A stretch of 64,000 nt of DNA, from positions 1,674,001 to 1,738,000 of the forward strand of contig NC_051142.1 of the NCBI RefSeq assembly GCF_014839805.1, in the 5' to 3' direction. The notes under the pieces were generated by a model. The model made no database searches. It was not told the DNA's origin and was given only the letters and a program-made list of their open reading frames with translations. How positions within the stretch are numbered: the stretch's first letter is position 1; every line of letters begins with the position of its first letter. The position numbers and the translations under genes are program-made. This document shows, piece after piece, positions 25,201-36,400 of the stretch. Source of the DNA: Manduca sexta (taxonomy: Eukaryota > Arthropoda > Insecta > Lepidoptera > Sphingidae).

Positions 25201-27613
25201 CGATGAAGCATCTTTTAGACCGGAATGTTTCATTCATGATCACGTTAAGTTGAAGCTGGCGAATTACAAGCGTATTCACATTGAGGGGAAGGCGCTGCGC
25301 GCCCTTCCAGTGTGAATTGTAATAATTTTACTTGACCAGGGAAAAGCAACACGAGCTTAATCTCTTTTAAATAAATTACCTGCTAAATCTCACATAACTA
25401 ACTAACACATAAACTTACTATAAAAGTACGATATAGATTCCATGCAACGATACAACGGCAATCCATAATTAAGCCAGAAAATTTCTTTAGTTTACGGGCA
25501 TTTGCACTGATGCACTTTTATTCTTCACGTATTCAATCGTGTTTATTTCCGAAGTAGGTACAGCTGCGTTGCGTTCAATTGAACAAGTATATGGGAGAGC
25601 GGAGCGCTTAATGCAATAACCGGATGCAATCTGCTCAATTTCACTCGAAAGATACAGCGTAGATACAAACGAAAGGTATAACCGCACGATTTAAAAAAAC
25701 GATAACAACCTTAACGGAATTTATGCAAATATGACAAAACTTGAAATGAACATTTGTCTCAACATTTTCAAATGGGCTAACTATTTGATAGATACATAAA
25801 AGGTTGTAAAGTTAATCCATGTGGATGACAATAACCTATGTCGTGAACATCATATTTATCATAATAATACCAAATATCTTTTTATTTCTAATTGAGAAAT
25901 GAGAAGAGGCTGAGATGAGGAGCAAGTTGCTCGCCTGACAGTACAAGTCAAGACTGTACATAAACAGTAGCAGCTCCGCCCCATCCACAACTCATAAAAG
26001 AACATAGCACTGCATAGTATCGTATGGAGATTGTCATCCTGTAAAGTTGTTGCTTACTGATTCTGTTTAATCTTTCTGGGTATTCTGTTGTAAGTTTCAC
26101 AAGTTTTTGCCACTTTATTTCCACAGTTAGGCAATGCATGCCATCATTTCACGTACACTTTGGCAATATTATTATTTATATATGGACACAAAGGGGCAGG
26201 GCTGGTGATAGGTCTTGTATGCAAGGGGTTGTATGCCTCATACGGCGATAGGTTTGTGCTCTGTAACATCATAGTATAACACACAGGGCAAAAAATGGGT
26301 GCCCCTGTTGTACCTCTAGTCTCTACCTACCCCTTTTGGGATAAAGGTGTTGTGTGTGTATGTTTTATTTTAATATTCTATAGGTAAAATGTTTCTCTTG
26401 CATATATTATTTATTGGCTATATCTGGCTTAGCTTGCCACTTCCTAGATTCATCAAATAATTCATTAGTCATCAAATATAAGGCATACCAATTAAACATA
26501 ATATAATAATATGATGCAATAATATATTTTAGAGATAAGATCTTAATGAGTATGTTAAATACAGGAAGATAATATTATATTGTTATCTACAGAATATACA
26601 TTTTTAAACGCTTTGCTACCGTTCAGCACAACATGCATTATGTTATCAGTTGGCACACTTAAAAATTGTGCATTGTAAATTGCAATTCACAATAACATGT
26701 TTTTTAATGTACTGGGTTTTACAAACAATTTTGGCTTGACTTTCACAAGTAAATCTTAAATGAATCATGAGCAAACAATATTTTTTGATACCATTTATTT
26801 TATTACATGTGCATAGAAAAACAAAGTTTATTAAAAAAATCACCTTTTTTTTTATTCTATCCACCAATTTATGACATAAGATTTTATTTTTAATATCTAA
26901 TTTATACATAAAATATAAATATCCTACATTAAAAATTGGTTGAACTATTTTAATGATAAGATGTCCTACAACCTGATTTAAAAATTATATTATGCTTTCA
27001 ACTGTTGTCACTCATTCAGAGTTATACAGTAGTAGTCCTTTTGACTCACTACCCACCTAGGGGCAACAATCTACCTGAATTGCTACACTAGCAATATAAA
27101 ACTACCCCTATCAAGACAAATAATATCCCAGGGCAAAACCTATGCAATACTTTATTATAACATTGTTTAGTAAATATAATAAAAGAATTGATTTAAAATT
27201 ATATACATTATACTTAAACCCATCAAGACCTCAAATAAATCGGTAAATACAATTATACCCAAACTTAATGAAAACGCGTTTTAAAAAATTGGGAACATAA
27301 ATAAATGACACCATGTAGATAAATAAAGAAATACTTGAACTCACAAATGTCAAATACGTTTTCTGTAAATGAAATTGAGTTTTAAATACATCACAAAAAA
27401 TGCTATATTCGAGTATCATATTCGTTGTAGATAACGCGAAACGTCCAAAGGCGGTGGAACACGTAGCGCAATTAAATATGTATGAAGAATACTTACGTCG
27501 GCCAGGAACTTGGTCACGTCGTACACTTCATTGTGGATGATGAGCACTGCGTCGTCGCGCTTACACCTGCACTTCAGCTCCTCACGCGTGAACAGCTTTG
27601 TTTCTCCCTCCAT
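10215..27613 (-). CDS. Cyt-b5: Cytochrome b5, membrane-anchored (4 exons over 17 kb)
   Basis: ER tail-anchored haem protein that passes electrons to desaturases and P450s. Exons 27497-27613, 19058-19146, 16359-16469 and 10215-10287 join in phase to 129 residues, near the family norm of about 134. Visible landmarks: TREEL and [10 protein letters not shown] in exon 1, the first haem ligand in HPGGEE opening exon 2, the second in DVSHSSDAR, then [13 protein letters not shown] in exon 3, a Ser/Asn/Gln linker, and a C-terminal membrane segment [20 protein letters not shown] in exon 4. The exon 3 donor is GTGCGT at 16358 and the exon 4 acceptor is CGACAG at 10288. Start: ATG at 27613, matching family length. 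Introns are 8.3, 2.6 and 6.1 kb and hold transposon debris. An unusual Cys pair (KCRCKR) sits near residue 15. Exon 3 stays open past its donor for five codons, see findings. Confidence 0.93.
10859..10902. repeat. Perfect 12-bp inverted repeat, AT-rich
   Basis: Arms TTGAATAAATAT (10859-10870) and ATATTTATTCAA (10891-10902) are exact reverse complements around a 20-bp AT core. It could be a chance AT palindrome or a remnant of a small inverted-repeat element. Confidence 0.6.
14691..14730. repeat. Perfect 11-bp inverted repeat
   Basis: TACGATACTCA (14691-14701) and TGAGTATCGTA (14720-14730) are exact reverse complements with an 18-bp spacer. Mixed base composition makes chance less likely than for AT palindromes. 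Function is unknown; it sits inside cytochrome b5 intron 3. Confidence 0.6.
16343..16469 (-). CDS. Cyt-b5: Cytochrome b5 exon 3, with read-through stop (possible soluble isoform)
   Basis: The acceptor is CCCCAG and the exon opens with the last base of an Arg codon, then [13 protein letters not shown], the conserved end of the haem fold. The main splice leaves at 16359 (donor GTGCGT) for the anchor exon. If that donor is ignored, the frame continues KCVIG and stops at 16343-16345, giving a 110-residue protein with the full haem domain and no membrane segment. I see the alternative only in sequence; no transcript evidence is available. The main splice is supported by the linker and anchor matching the insect family. 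Confidence 0.8.
17440..18050 (+). mobile_element. GC-rich retroelement-like fragment
   Basis: About 600 bp much richer in G and C than its surroundings, with homopolymer runs of 12 C (17710-17721) and 14 C (17954-17967). The opening stretch around TGCCTGTCGTAAAAGGCGAC (17508-17527) resembles, from memory, the 5' leader shared by insect non-LTR retrotransposons. No reverse-transcriptase frame is left. The orientation and family are inferences. Confidence 0.45.
18175..18203. repeat. 13-bp perfect hairpin with 3-nt loop
   Basis: AGATGAGAATATA, loop TTT, TATATTCTCATCT. Just outside, GTCTCGC on the left and GCGAGAC on the right (18211-18217) extend the stem after a short bulge, so the whole foldback is about 20 bp. 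It resembles a small hairpin element. Confidence 0.65.
19058..19146 (-). CDS. Cyt-b5: Cytochrome b5 exon 2: haem-binding core
   Basis: Acceptor TTATAG and donor GTAATA. It opens with [17 protein letters not shown], carrying the first axial His, and later holds DVSHSSDA, carrying the second. It is 89 nt, entering in phase 0 and leaving in phase 2. Confidence 0.93.
23603..23733 (+). mobile_element. SINE 3' fragment (same family as 62649-62970)
   Basis: It matches only the 3' half of the full SINE copies (the CCAACCCGCACTAGnCCAGCG block, the AGTAGAAnAGGCCCGTGCTC block and the terminal TAATACAGGnCTG segment followed by TATT repeats). The tRNA-like head is missing, as expected for a 5'-truncated copy. 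Several substitutions show that it is older. Confidence 0.75.
25263..25323. repeat. Imperfect foldback, likely small hairpin element
   Basis: ATTACAA (25263-25269) pairs with TTGTAAT (25317-25323) and ATTCACA (25274-25280) pairs with TGTGAAT (25311-25317); the centre (GGAAGGCGC and GCGCCCTTCC) is also self-complementary. The arms overlap by a base at the right end, so the stem has bulges. Confidence 0.5.
26186..26370 (+). repeat. Possible dispersed repeat
   Basis: A block with balanced base composition inside an AT-rich intron, ending in a short TG-repeat. Its texture (for example GGGTGCCCCTGTTGTACC) suggests a transposon remnant, but I cannot assign a family. Confidence 0.3.
27497..27613 (-). 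CDS. Cyt-b5: Cytochrome b5 exon 1
   Basis: ATG at 27613 to donor GTAAGT at 27496, 39 codons: [13 protein letters not shown], a basic KCRCKRDD stretch, then [23 protein letters not shown] is the family signature just before the HPGG haem motif of exon 2. The two Cys near residue 15 are not typical for the family. Confidence 0.93.
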
Positions 27614-28672
27614 CCTTGATTATTGCTGAGTCGTGCCGAGTTTCACTACGACCGCCTATCGGCAAATGAACGGTAGCTTATGTATGAAATTATTTAGCAC
27701 TAAACCACTCCACAACGCACACCACCCGTCTGTGCGTTTCAACACTCCGCTCAGTAATAAAATCTTATTGGAATATTAAAACTATACGTAGATACCCACC
27801 GGAACAACGAACCGCGACGTTTCTCCCTTTTGACAGTTTACTAGTCAGTGTTGCCAGTAATAAGATGCGATAGTTTAACTGCAACGTCATATTGGCATTT
27901 CAATAAAGATACAATTCTACATCCCGATAATTGTAAACTTAAAAAGTAAAAAAATCCTTAGATATATTTTCGAAAGTACCTAATTCAAGCCTAGATTAAA
28001 TGGAGTTACATGGAATTTGGCATGTGGACCGACCTAGATTAACATTTATAACCAAAAACTTTTGGCCGTGACACTTGTCCAAATTCTGGATAACTAACGA
28101 TGTCTCAAAATACACATTTTGTAGAATTAAATTAGGCGGGTAACACAGTCTTTTTATTACATATAAATTCATTATAATAAGACCACCATAGACAATAAAT
28201 AATATTATTTGAATTTCAATAGAATCCGATTGAAAATGATGTAGAATAATAAATCTTATATTGTTCTACATAAGGATTATTGAAATAACTTTATTTTAAT
28301 ATTTACCTACTTTCTTCCAGGGAAAAAATCCTGGAATAAAAAGTAGCCTATCACTTGGGAGTAATGTGGCGTTTTATAAATAAAAAAATAAATCATAATT
28401 GATTAAGTAGTCCCGGAGATTAGCCTGTTTAACGAAACCAACAAAGTCTTCGGCTTTACATATTAACATATATTACTTTTGATTTTTCTTTTTTCAATTA
28501 TAAGATGGCTAGGAATAAACAAATAAAAGAAAGTTTCAGTGTGTAGTATAATGTAATGTAAAACCTAAAATGAAACTAATCTTGACACGGCAAAGTAATT
28601 GGCTTTACTAAGTAGTTTTAATTTTTATAACTATAGCAATATCATAAGGCTTGTATAAAATCAGCTTGTTCT
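27614..28672. other. Cytochrome b5 promoter region and CISD3 3' flank
   Basis: It holds the presumed cytochrome b5 promoter (first 200-300 bp upstream of 27613, no clear TATA box) and the 3' flank of the CISD3 gene. Around 28290-28450 lies a probable transposon 3' tail with an AAGTAGTCCCGGAGATTAGC motif like those near 50.6 and 51.4 kb. Confidence 0.5.
28290..28450 (+). mobile_element. Retroelement 3'-tail-like fragment
   Basis: AAAAGTAGCCTATCAC and GTAGTCCCGGAGATTAGCC, followed by AAACCAACAAAGTCTTCGGCTTTA, parallel the fragments at 50560-50760 and 51310-51515, which share the order 'AGT(A)GTTCCTGAGnTTAGC, AAACAAACAAA, CTTTA'. This looks like a diverged copy of one dispersed family. Confidence 0.5.
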
Positions 28673-29878
28673 TTAAACTTTAATATTAGTTGCCTCCTGA
28701 ACTTCCTTGTTCTTGTGTGTCCCGTCACAGAATGGTCTGTTCTTAGTTTGTTTACAATTACAAAGCCAGTAGTCCTTACTTTTCTCTACTGTAAATCTCA
28801 CTGGCCTGAAAATAAAGAATATTTTAGTTAGTACAAAATAATGAATATGTAGCTTGCAAGATAATAATGTAGTTTACATTATGTCCACCAACAAAAATCT
28901 TTGTTATTAGAAATTCAAACATGTTTTGGAAGATTATTTTCCAGGGACCCATTACTAATGATGGTTGGGTGTGAATTGTGATTTTTGTAACTTACAGCAT
29001 AATATCATTTTTGTTGGTGGGAGCTCATCAATCTAATGCTGTACATTGTAGGGTGAATCAACATGTAACAAGGAGATAAATGTACAGATTTGTATGCTCG
29101 AAGTAGTGACTGGGGTAATCTTTGGAAATATTTATTCAATCTGAAACTGTTTTGAATACTTTTAGTTTTAGAATATTTTCATGGATATTAAGCAAATAAC
29201 TTACAATCCAATGAACTTATGCATTTGATTTACTGTTTCTTTCATTTTACTAACAGCAAATATTTACACACCTTGACATTATTTTAATAGAGATATTGAT
29301 GGCCACAGTAATAAAAACAGGCAAAAATGATTCTATACTAAGTAAGACATCCAATTTAGTAAAATGATATGGCACAATAATAATAGTGAACTTAAAGTTT
29401 AAATTAAGTTTAATTATCAAATGATACAAACAAAAGGTAGAACTTTTTATAATATACATTAAGTACATGTTGTGAGTTACCTCTGTGTGATTTTAAGATA
29501 AATATCTTTGTGCGTGCCGTCACACAGGGGCTGCATCTTGGAGCGGCCGCACAGGCACCAGCTGTACGTTTTGCCCTCTTGCAAGGCCATTTTGAATGGT
29601 TTCTTGTCGTAAACCACTCCATTATCTTTCTGATTACTGGCTGAGTACACAGAACTTAAAGGATTCTTTGGAATCTCCGGTTTAGGTCCCTTAGTTACAT
29701 AAGTCGCCTGTAAAAACGTACAAACCATGCCACTTTCACTATCATTTAATTCAAGAATAAACAAAAGTAAGATTTCAACATTTTTTCATAACCTTCAAGC
29801 TACTATAACATTGCAATATATTATACTTACGATTCTGAATGTGCTTTTTGACAAATATATTAGTTTTCTTGTGAACAT
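28673..29878 (-). CDS. CISD3: CISD3-type mitochondrial protein with two CDGSH iron-sulfur domains
   Basis: Mitochondrial matrix [2Fe-2S] protein of the mitoNEET family, class with two CDGSH domains. Exons 29831-29878, 29481-29707 and 28673-28805 join in phase (GT-AG throughout) to 135 residues, the usual size for CISD3/MiNT. The N-terminus (MFTRKLIYLSKSTFRIA) is basic and Ser/Thr-rich without acids, as in a matrix-targeting sequence. Exon 2 carries CLCGRSKMQPLCDGTH and exon 3 carries CNCKQTKNRPFCDGTH, each giving the three Cys and one His that hold a cluster. No membrane segment is present, unlike CISD1 and CISD2. Start: ATG at 29878 because it gives the targeting sequence; an internal frame beginning in intron 1 is an artefact. 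Divergent from Cdc7. Confidence 0.93.
28806..29480 (-). other. CISD3 intron 2
   Basis: A 675-bp AT-rich intron with GTAACT and TTTCAG boundaries. Nothing else is seen. Confidence 0.8.
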
Positions 29879-30432
29879 GATTAATAATTTGCTACTCTTA
29901 TGCGCTACAAATAAATAATATTTCGATTGCTTTACAGGAATCAAAGTCCCGACTTATTATCTAGATTTCAAAATTGGGACATTTGTCAGAATTGACACTT
30001 TATTTTGACAATGGATGTTTATTTGCCCGTTTGACAGTATATCAAGGATTGCCAATAATTTGTGAATGATCCAAATGTTATATTGAACTATGTGGATACC
30101 TACACGAATGTCTTTTACAATATATTATGTAGATGCGCTTTGAGTATAAATAAATTATACTTATTTATTATTCCATAGAGGTTCTATGCGAGCTATTTAA
30201 TATATTACATTTTGCCAGCTGATCGCCATTCGCCAAAACATGTCAAGCTTCTCTACTAAAAGTAAAAGCAAAACCAAGTCGTCTATGGATAAAATAACCT
30301 TGTTCTTGTTATTTTTTCTCTGGTTCGATACCAGCTGAACGTCTTCTGTCATTTGTTTCGTAAACTTTTATTTTCAAACGTGATAAAATAAGATGCATAT
30401 ATTTTTTTGAAAAACATGTTTATTTATAGAAT
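29879..30432. promoter_or_regulatory. Shared promoter region of CISD3 and Cdc7
   Basis: 554 bp separate the divergent start codons. The Cdc7 ATG is preceded closely by TTTATTTATAG, which resembles a 3' splice site, so the first Cdc7 exon may be non-coding and lie around 30200-30400. An upstream ATG at 30240 opens a 32-codon frame that ends at 30338 before the Cdc7 start. Confidence 0.45.
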
Positions 30433-33400
30433 ATGTCTAGAATAAGGGGAATTGAAGTAAAAGTGCAAAAGGAAATATTGCAGACTCGGAAATACGGACT
30501 TAATGAAATTCTCAAAAAGAAAAATGAAGATCTGTCTTCTAATTCAAAGGATGACGTTGAAAGTAGGTGTTTTTCCTAAGTTATATTCTCAGTGCTATCA
30601 AACTTAATAATTATTATACATTATTGTATTGTGCGCATATTCGTAAACTTTAAGGTTATTTTACTTGAATTTATTGTTCACGAGATATAAGGTCATGGTG
30701 TCATCATCGCTCAGCCTTACCACTGAATATCGAAGGTTATGCTTTCAGGCTGGTCGTGGGGTCACGCGCTATTACAATACCTATTCGATAAAGTGACACA
30801 TCAAGCTTTGAAATTGCGCACTTTATGTGAGACATTAAGATTTTGTTATACTTCCATTTTATGATAAACTTTAAAATTTATATTAAGTTTCACCTATCTA
30901 TTAGTTCTATAAGGTCTGTCACGGGATTGAGACACACTTTATAAATATTGGGTTTCACCTGATTTATAGAAAATTAATGACTTTTGTTGCTGTAGATTCT
31001 TGACTTTGTGCATTGTCATGAGCCTATATAATTAAATAAAGTAAAAATAAATTGTAGACACCATTGTATATGCAAAGGTATTGGTCTTTATATTCTAATA
31101 CTATTTATATTCTCTGAGATCTATGTTATACCTACCTAAGACTATTATTTATGCCATCTGTACTTCTCTTCTTGCTATATTAATTTTCAAAAAATTCTGC
31201 CATAGCTATTTTAATATATTTTGAGGTAATTTAATTAATTTACCTCTTAATAATATTGTTGAACTTCTTATATTTATTTTTACCTAGGATATAAATCTTT
31301 TCATTTTTTGTCAATTTGGTACAAAGTTGCTACAATATGATCAATTCATAGTATTGTATTGGTACATTCAATAAGAATAATGCTTTTAATCTATTGAGAT
31401 GCATTTCAAGTTATAAGTGAAGCCATAGACAAAACACTAGATTTTAATGAATAAAAAAAAAACTAGAAGGTTGCCCACACCCACTGACCTACATTACCTA
31501 CATTGTCCTATAACAGCTCAGATCTACATCATAAACTGATTAAATTAACATTTGCTGATATTACAAAACCTTTACTGAAAAATGTTAGTTTGATAAATAC
31601 ATAATATTATTTATGTAAACTTATAAAATTTTAAAAATAGAGTAATATACTAGAGTAATACTACATACCCTACTTTATATTGATTTTTTTTTCAGAACAA
31701 CAAATTACTGATCTTCTGTACAAATTACCAAAACTAGACAAGATTTTTGAGGTGCACCGTAAAATTGGTGAAGGCACCTTCAGCTCAGTGTATCTGGGCT
31801 CTCTGAGACAGCACTCCACACTGCCCGACTCTGAGAAGAGATGGTTTGCCATAAAGCACCTTGTCCCTACTGCACATCCTGCCAGAATTGAGCATGAACT
31901 GAGGTGTCTGCAGGACATGGGGTAAGAGAAATGAGCTGGAAGTATAATGCCATATAAGTGACACACAGCGTATTCAAGATTTGCAAAACTTGAATTGTAA
32001 TATTTATAATTTTTTTGGTTATCTGATAGAACGAAGGACCTCAATAGTTTTGTATTTTTCAAAAAAATAATAAGTGTTTATAACAGTACTTGTTCAAAAA
32101 CAGTGTAAATAATGTAGGTCAAAGCAACTAGAGTGTGAAAATCAAGATTGAAGTTATGTCCTCAATAGTTTAAGTTGACACACTTTCTTTTGAACATATC
32201 TAAAATCTAAATGTTGTTACATACCAAAATAGTGTAGGATCTCTATTAGAAACTTTTAGTACTAACTTAATTTAAAATATTCTTTATTCATCAATAGTCT
32301 CTTAAGGTAATGATAAATGGTCAAACAATCTTCTTTTGAAAAAGTAGGTCTGCCAGTTTGTATATTGTAAATGACCTTGAAGTATATATTAAATCAACAG
32401 TATAGATTAAATCAACACACAATGAACATGGTGATAATTAGATGCATTTGTATTTATTCATAGGGGCAAAGATAATGTGATAGGTGTGGAGCTGTGCCTT
32501 CGCCACTTGGACACCATAGTGTTCATTATGCCTTATATACCTCATAGGAAGTTTTCAGTAAGTATTCATTCATTTTAGTAGAATTCAATTCTGTAAAATG
32601 AGTGTTTTATTTATTTGTAATATTTTTTTCTAAGGCAAATTAAAAGTTATATTACATTTCACACATTTATGACACAAGTATGATTAAATATGTTAAATTT
32701 TTCCTTTATTGTGTTCGTTTTTGTTATTTATTTTGATCCTGGTGACTACACCTGATATTAAAAGGCATTGAAGTATTGGCATAAAGTATGTTTTGTGATG
32801 AGTATGTGTTGTGCGCAGGAGTACGTGAGTGACATGGACGCGGCGGAGTTGCGCGAATACATGCGCGCGTTAGTGGTGGCGTTGCGGCACGTGCACTCTT
32901 TCGGCGTCATCCACCGCGACGTCAAGCCCAGCAACTTCCTCTACGACCGCGACAACAGGAGGTGAGCACTCATCACAATATACCTGCAGAACCTGCATTG
33001 GCATCAGCACATCTCCGACTGGTCCTGCAGGATCTGCTTACGGAGACAGTGTTTGTGCTGCCCAAACACGCTTTGTATACACTAATGATCATTCAATGGA
33101 TTAGTTTACACTAATTTAAACATTTATATTTAATTAAGCATTTGTTACGCTATAATGTTAGCAAAATAAATTTACTAATACATTATCAAATCTTTTATTA
33201 AGTCATTTTTCCATAACTAATTTGTTTCTCCCATTCTGACTCATTCAGATTGGCTAACATACACGCCTCTGTTTTGTTTGAGTCTGTCAGATAGTAGAGT
33301 CCGTTCAGCTAGTTATAATCTGCAGGTATTTGCTGGTGGACTTCGGTCTGGCGCAGCGTCTCTGCCCGCCGGCGGAGGCGGTGGAGCCCGCGCCGCCGCC

Positions 33401-36400
33401 CGCGCATCTTAACAACACCAGGAAACGACCGCGGGAAGAGGTAACGACATGTGACTAAGATATGGAGAGATAAAGGCTAAAACTGAAGTATTTATTTTGG
33501 AACACTGGTAAAATTTCATAATGTACGTCGAACAACAATTGGCTCCATTCTCTTTACTAGATAAACATTAATCTTTGTAAAAAGAAAACCAACATATGCA
33601 ACACATACTGTCTCGACACTATGTCACAAAATACGATTAAATTCTCATTGTAGAGCCCATTTCTTGCTTCTTAAGATTGGTAACACACATATTCTTCTAG
33701 ATTTGTGGGTGTTCATGGGCAGTGGTGATTATTAACCAAAATAGCAAAAGAGGAATAGTCTGTTGAATAGTCAGTATAGAGCACATTTAGTAATTGTTTC
33801 TTTAGTCTTTCTGAGTTTAAATTCTGCCCATTCATAAATTTTCAGGATGATTCATCCCCAGAGGCAAAGCGAGCTGCTCTAGATTTAACTGTGGGCCCAA
33901 AAGAACCCCCGGTGCCGGCCCCCTCGCGAACCGTAGTGTTGTCCAAAACCGCAATTGGACTTGCTAACGCCTCTAAGGTATATTATACATTTTTTTAATG
34001 CATACGAGACATAAACATTTCCCTTCATATTTAGTATATTTTTAATGTACTACATTAATTGTGTAAATGATTGTGGTTTAATCTATATATATAAAAATCA
34101 ATTGCTGTTCGTTAGTCTCGCTAAAACTCGAGAACGGCTGAACCGATTTGGCTAATTTTGGTTTTGAATTAATTGTGGAAGTCCAGGGATGGATTAAACG
34201 GTGACGAACATAAATAATAAATAACGGAAAATACTAAAAACGACAATATAAGTTTTCAATACAAAATGTTCCTAGCCATGAAACATTCGATGTCTTTTGT
34301 CTTTTTTAGAAATAAAGAATTGGCCTGGCTGTCACATATATATAGGTGCGTTCAGAAATTTGTCTGTTTCATAGTTGTACTATGAGGTCCGATTTCTTTG
34401 GTTTATTTTGTTCAAATACAAAACATTTCAGAAATAAATAAAGTGTAAAAGTGTCAGTGGGTTCTTAAAAAAAGAAAATAAATAAATAAATTTCAAGACT
34501 ATTATTAAAATCTATCATCAATTTGTCAGTGCGTGAGAACTTTATTTAATGTTATTGTCGCAAAATGCCACGGAGAAGATGACTTAGATCGTCGAAGTTT
34601 ATCAAATGTGCGACGAGCTTCTTCACGTGCAAGCCGTACTGTTGACTAACGGGAGACAGATAATGATAACATACGTATTGGTATGGCAAAATTGCGTTCC
34701 ACGATGAATAATAATAATAAATGTATGTAGGTGATACGAAGTTCACCGGGTCATCTAGTGTTATATAAATTTTTACTACCAGGAAAACAATTTATTATCG
34801 TGTCTTTTATATTTATTACATGAGTTATGGTATCATTATCGATTGTTTAATCATTTGACTACACTTGTTATCAGGTCTACATTGGTTTGTTATGTTTTTT
34901 TGGCTATTTATATCGCCACAAGTTAAATTTATCTACTTGTTTTGATATTACTAGCGATACCTCTGTGTTTTAAATTAACATGCTGCAAAAAATATGTTTG
35001 TATCAAATAATAATAAATAATATTATAATAATATCAGCCCTGTATTATATACTTGCCCACTGCTGAGCATAGGCCTCCTCTACTACTGAGAGGGATTAGG
35101 CCTTAGTCCACCATGCTGGCCTAGTGCGGATTGGTAGACTTCACACACCTTCGAAATTCCTATAGAGAACTTCTCAGATGTGCAGGTTTCCTCACGATGT
35201 TTTCCTTCACCGTTAAAGTGAACGATAAATTCACAAATAATACACACATGATTTTAGAAAAGTCAGAGGTGTGTGCCCTTGGGATTTGAACCTGCGGAAA
35301 TTCGTCTTGGCAGTCTGTTCCACACCCAACTAGGCTATCGCCGCTTCATCAAATAATACTGTTATAATTTTTGTCTGGTTATGGTACATCAATTTGTGTT
35401 ATAAAGTTTGATTTATATGATATTGACTCATTGGAAGGTATAATTATATGTATCTAGTGTGCCTGGTGGTAATTGTTGTATGTGTGCAGGCGTGGACGGG
35501 GGTGAATGGCGGTGGTGTGGGGAGCGGCGCGGCTGCGGGCGCGTGCGCGTGCGCGTGCGCGTGCGCGGGCGCGGGCGGCGTGTGCAGCGCGTGCGCCGCG
35601 CGCCCGCCGCCGCGCGCGCCCCGCGCCGGCACGCAGGGCTTCCGGCCGCCCGAGGTACTCACACACCGTGCACCCGGAGATCCAACTGATACTCGTTTAA
35701 TGCTTGACACCTCAATATCGATAAAAAAAAAGTCTATACTTTTTACTATTCAATACACAATTTCTATAAATTCTTATCTTACGTTTTTATATATTGGACA
35801 TAAACTACGAAATTACAAACAATATAATTAAATACACTATGTTCTATTATATGTAGGCCTATGTTACTAGACTCTAATTATGGGTAATGAGGTTGTAAGT
35901 TGTGTGCCGCGCCGCAGGTGCTGCTGAAGTACCCGCACCAGACGACGGCGGTGGACATGTGGGCGTGCGGCGTGGTGCTGGCGAGCGCGCTGTCGGCTCG
36001 GTACCCGTTCTTCCGCGCTGCCGACGATGTCTCCGCACTCGCTGAGCTTGCTGACCTGGTCAGTATTATATATCTCAAAACAATAAGTAAGCTCGAGCCT
36101 CGAAACCTCACAACGATACTAGTATTAAGATCATTCAGTTCGTTGCTAATTTTTAAGTTAAGGAATTTAGACTTTTTAGTCAAGTCTATTTGGTATTCAG
36201 CCACTGTCGAAAAATTAATGCAACATTTGAAGAAAACAATATCCTTTATTAATCAAATGTGATGTTGGGATCATGATTTGAGTTTGTTTCGTGCGTTGTG
36301 CAGGTGGGGTCCGCGGCGCTGCAGCGCGCGGCGGGGTCGCTGGGGCGGCGTGTGGTGACGTCATCGCACCGGCGCGGCCTGTGTCTGCGCAAGCTGTGCG

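Larger units (their letters stand above)
19147..27496 (-). other. Cytochrome b5 intron 1
   Basis: 8.3 kb, the longest intron in the window. It contains a truncated SINE (23603-23733), a foldback at 25263-25323, a repeat-like block near 26186-26370 and a second TGACGTCA site (22082-22089). I see no nested gene: all open frames inside are short and lack recognisable domains. Confidence 0.65.
33978..35489 (+). other. Cdc7 intron 6, filled by two mobile elements
   Basis: A 1.5-kb intron. A Helitron (677 bp) and a reverse-oriented SINE (335 bp) make up about two thirds of it. Intron 2 (31922-32463), intron 5 (33441-33845) and intron 3 (32558-32818) are ordinary AT-rich introns. Confidence 0.8.

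Noticed and set aside
30240..30338. Small frame MSSFSTKSKSKTKSS upstream of Cdc7 as a first coding exon
   Set aside because: No donor joins it in phase to the 30433 exon without a stop. It may be an upstream ORF if transcribed.
35444..35710. Overlapping open frames on both strands across the Cdc7 exon at 35490-35654
   Set aside because: They arise from the GC-rich simple repeat. Only the frame that joins in phase to the flanking Cdc7 exons has kinase content.
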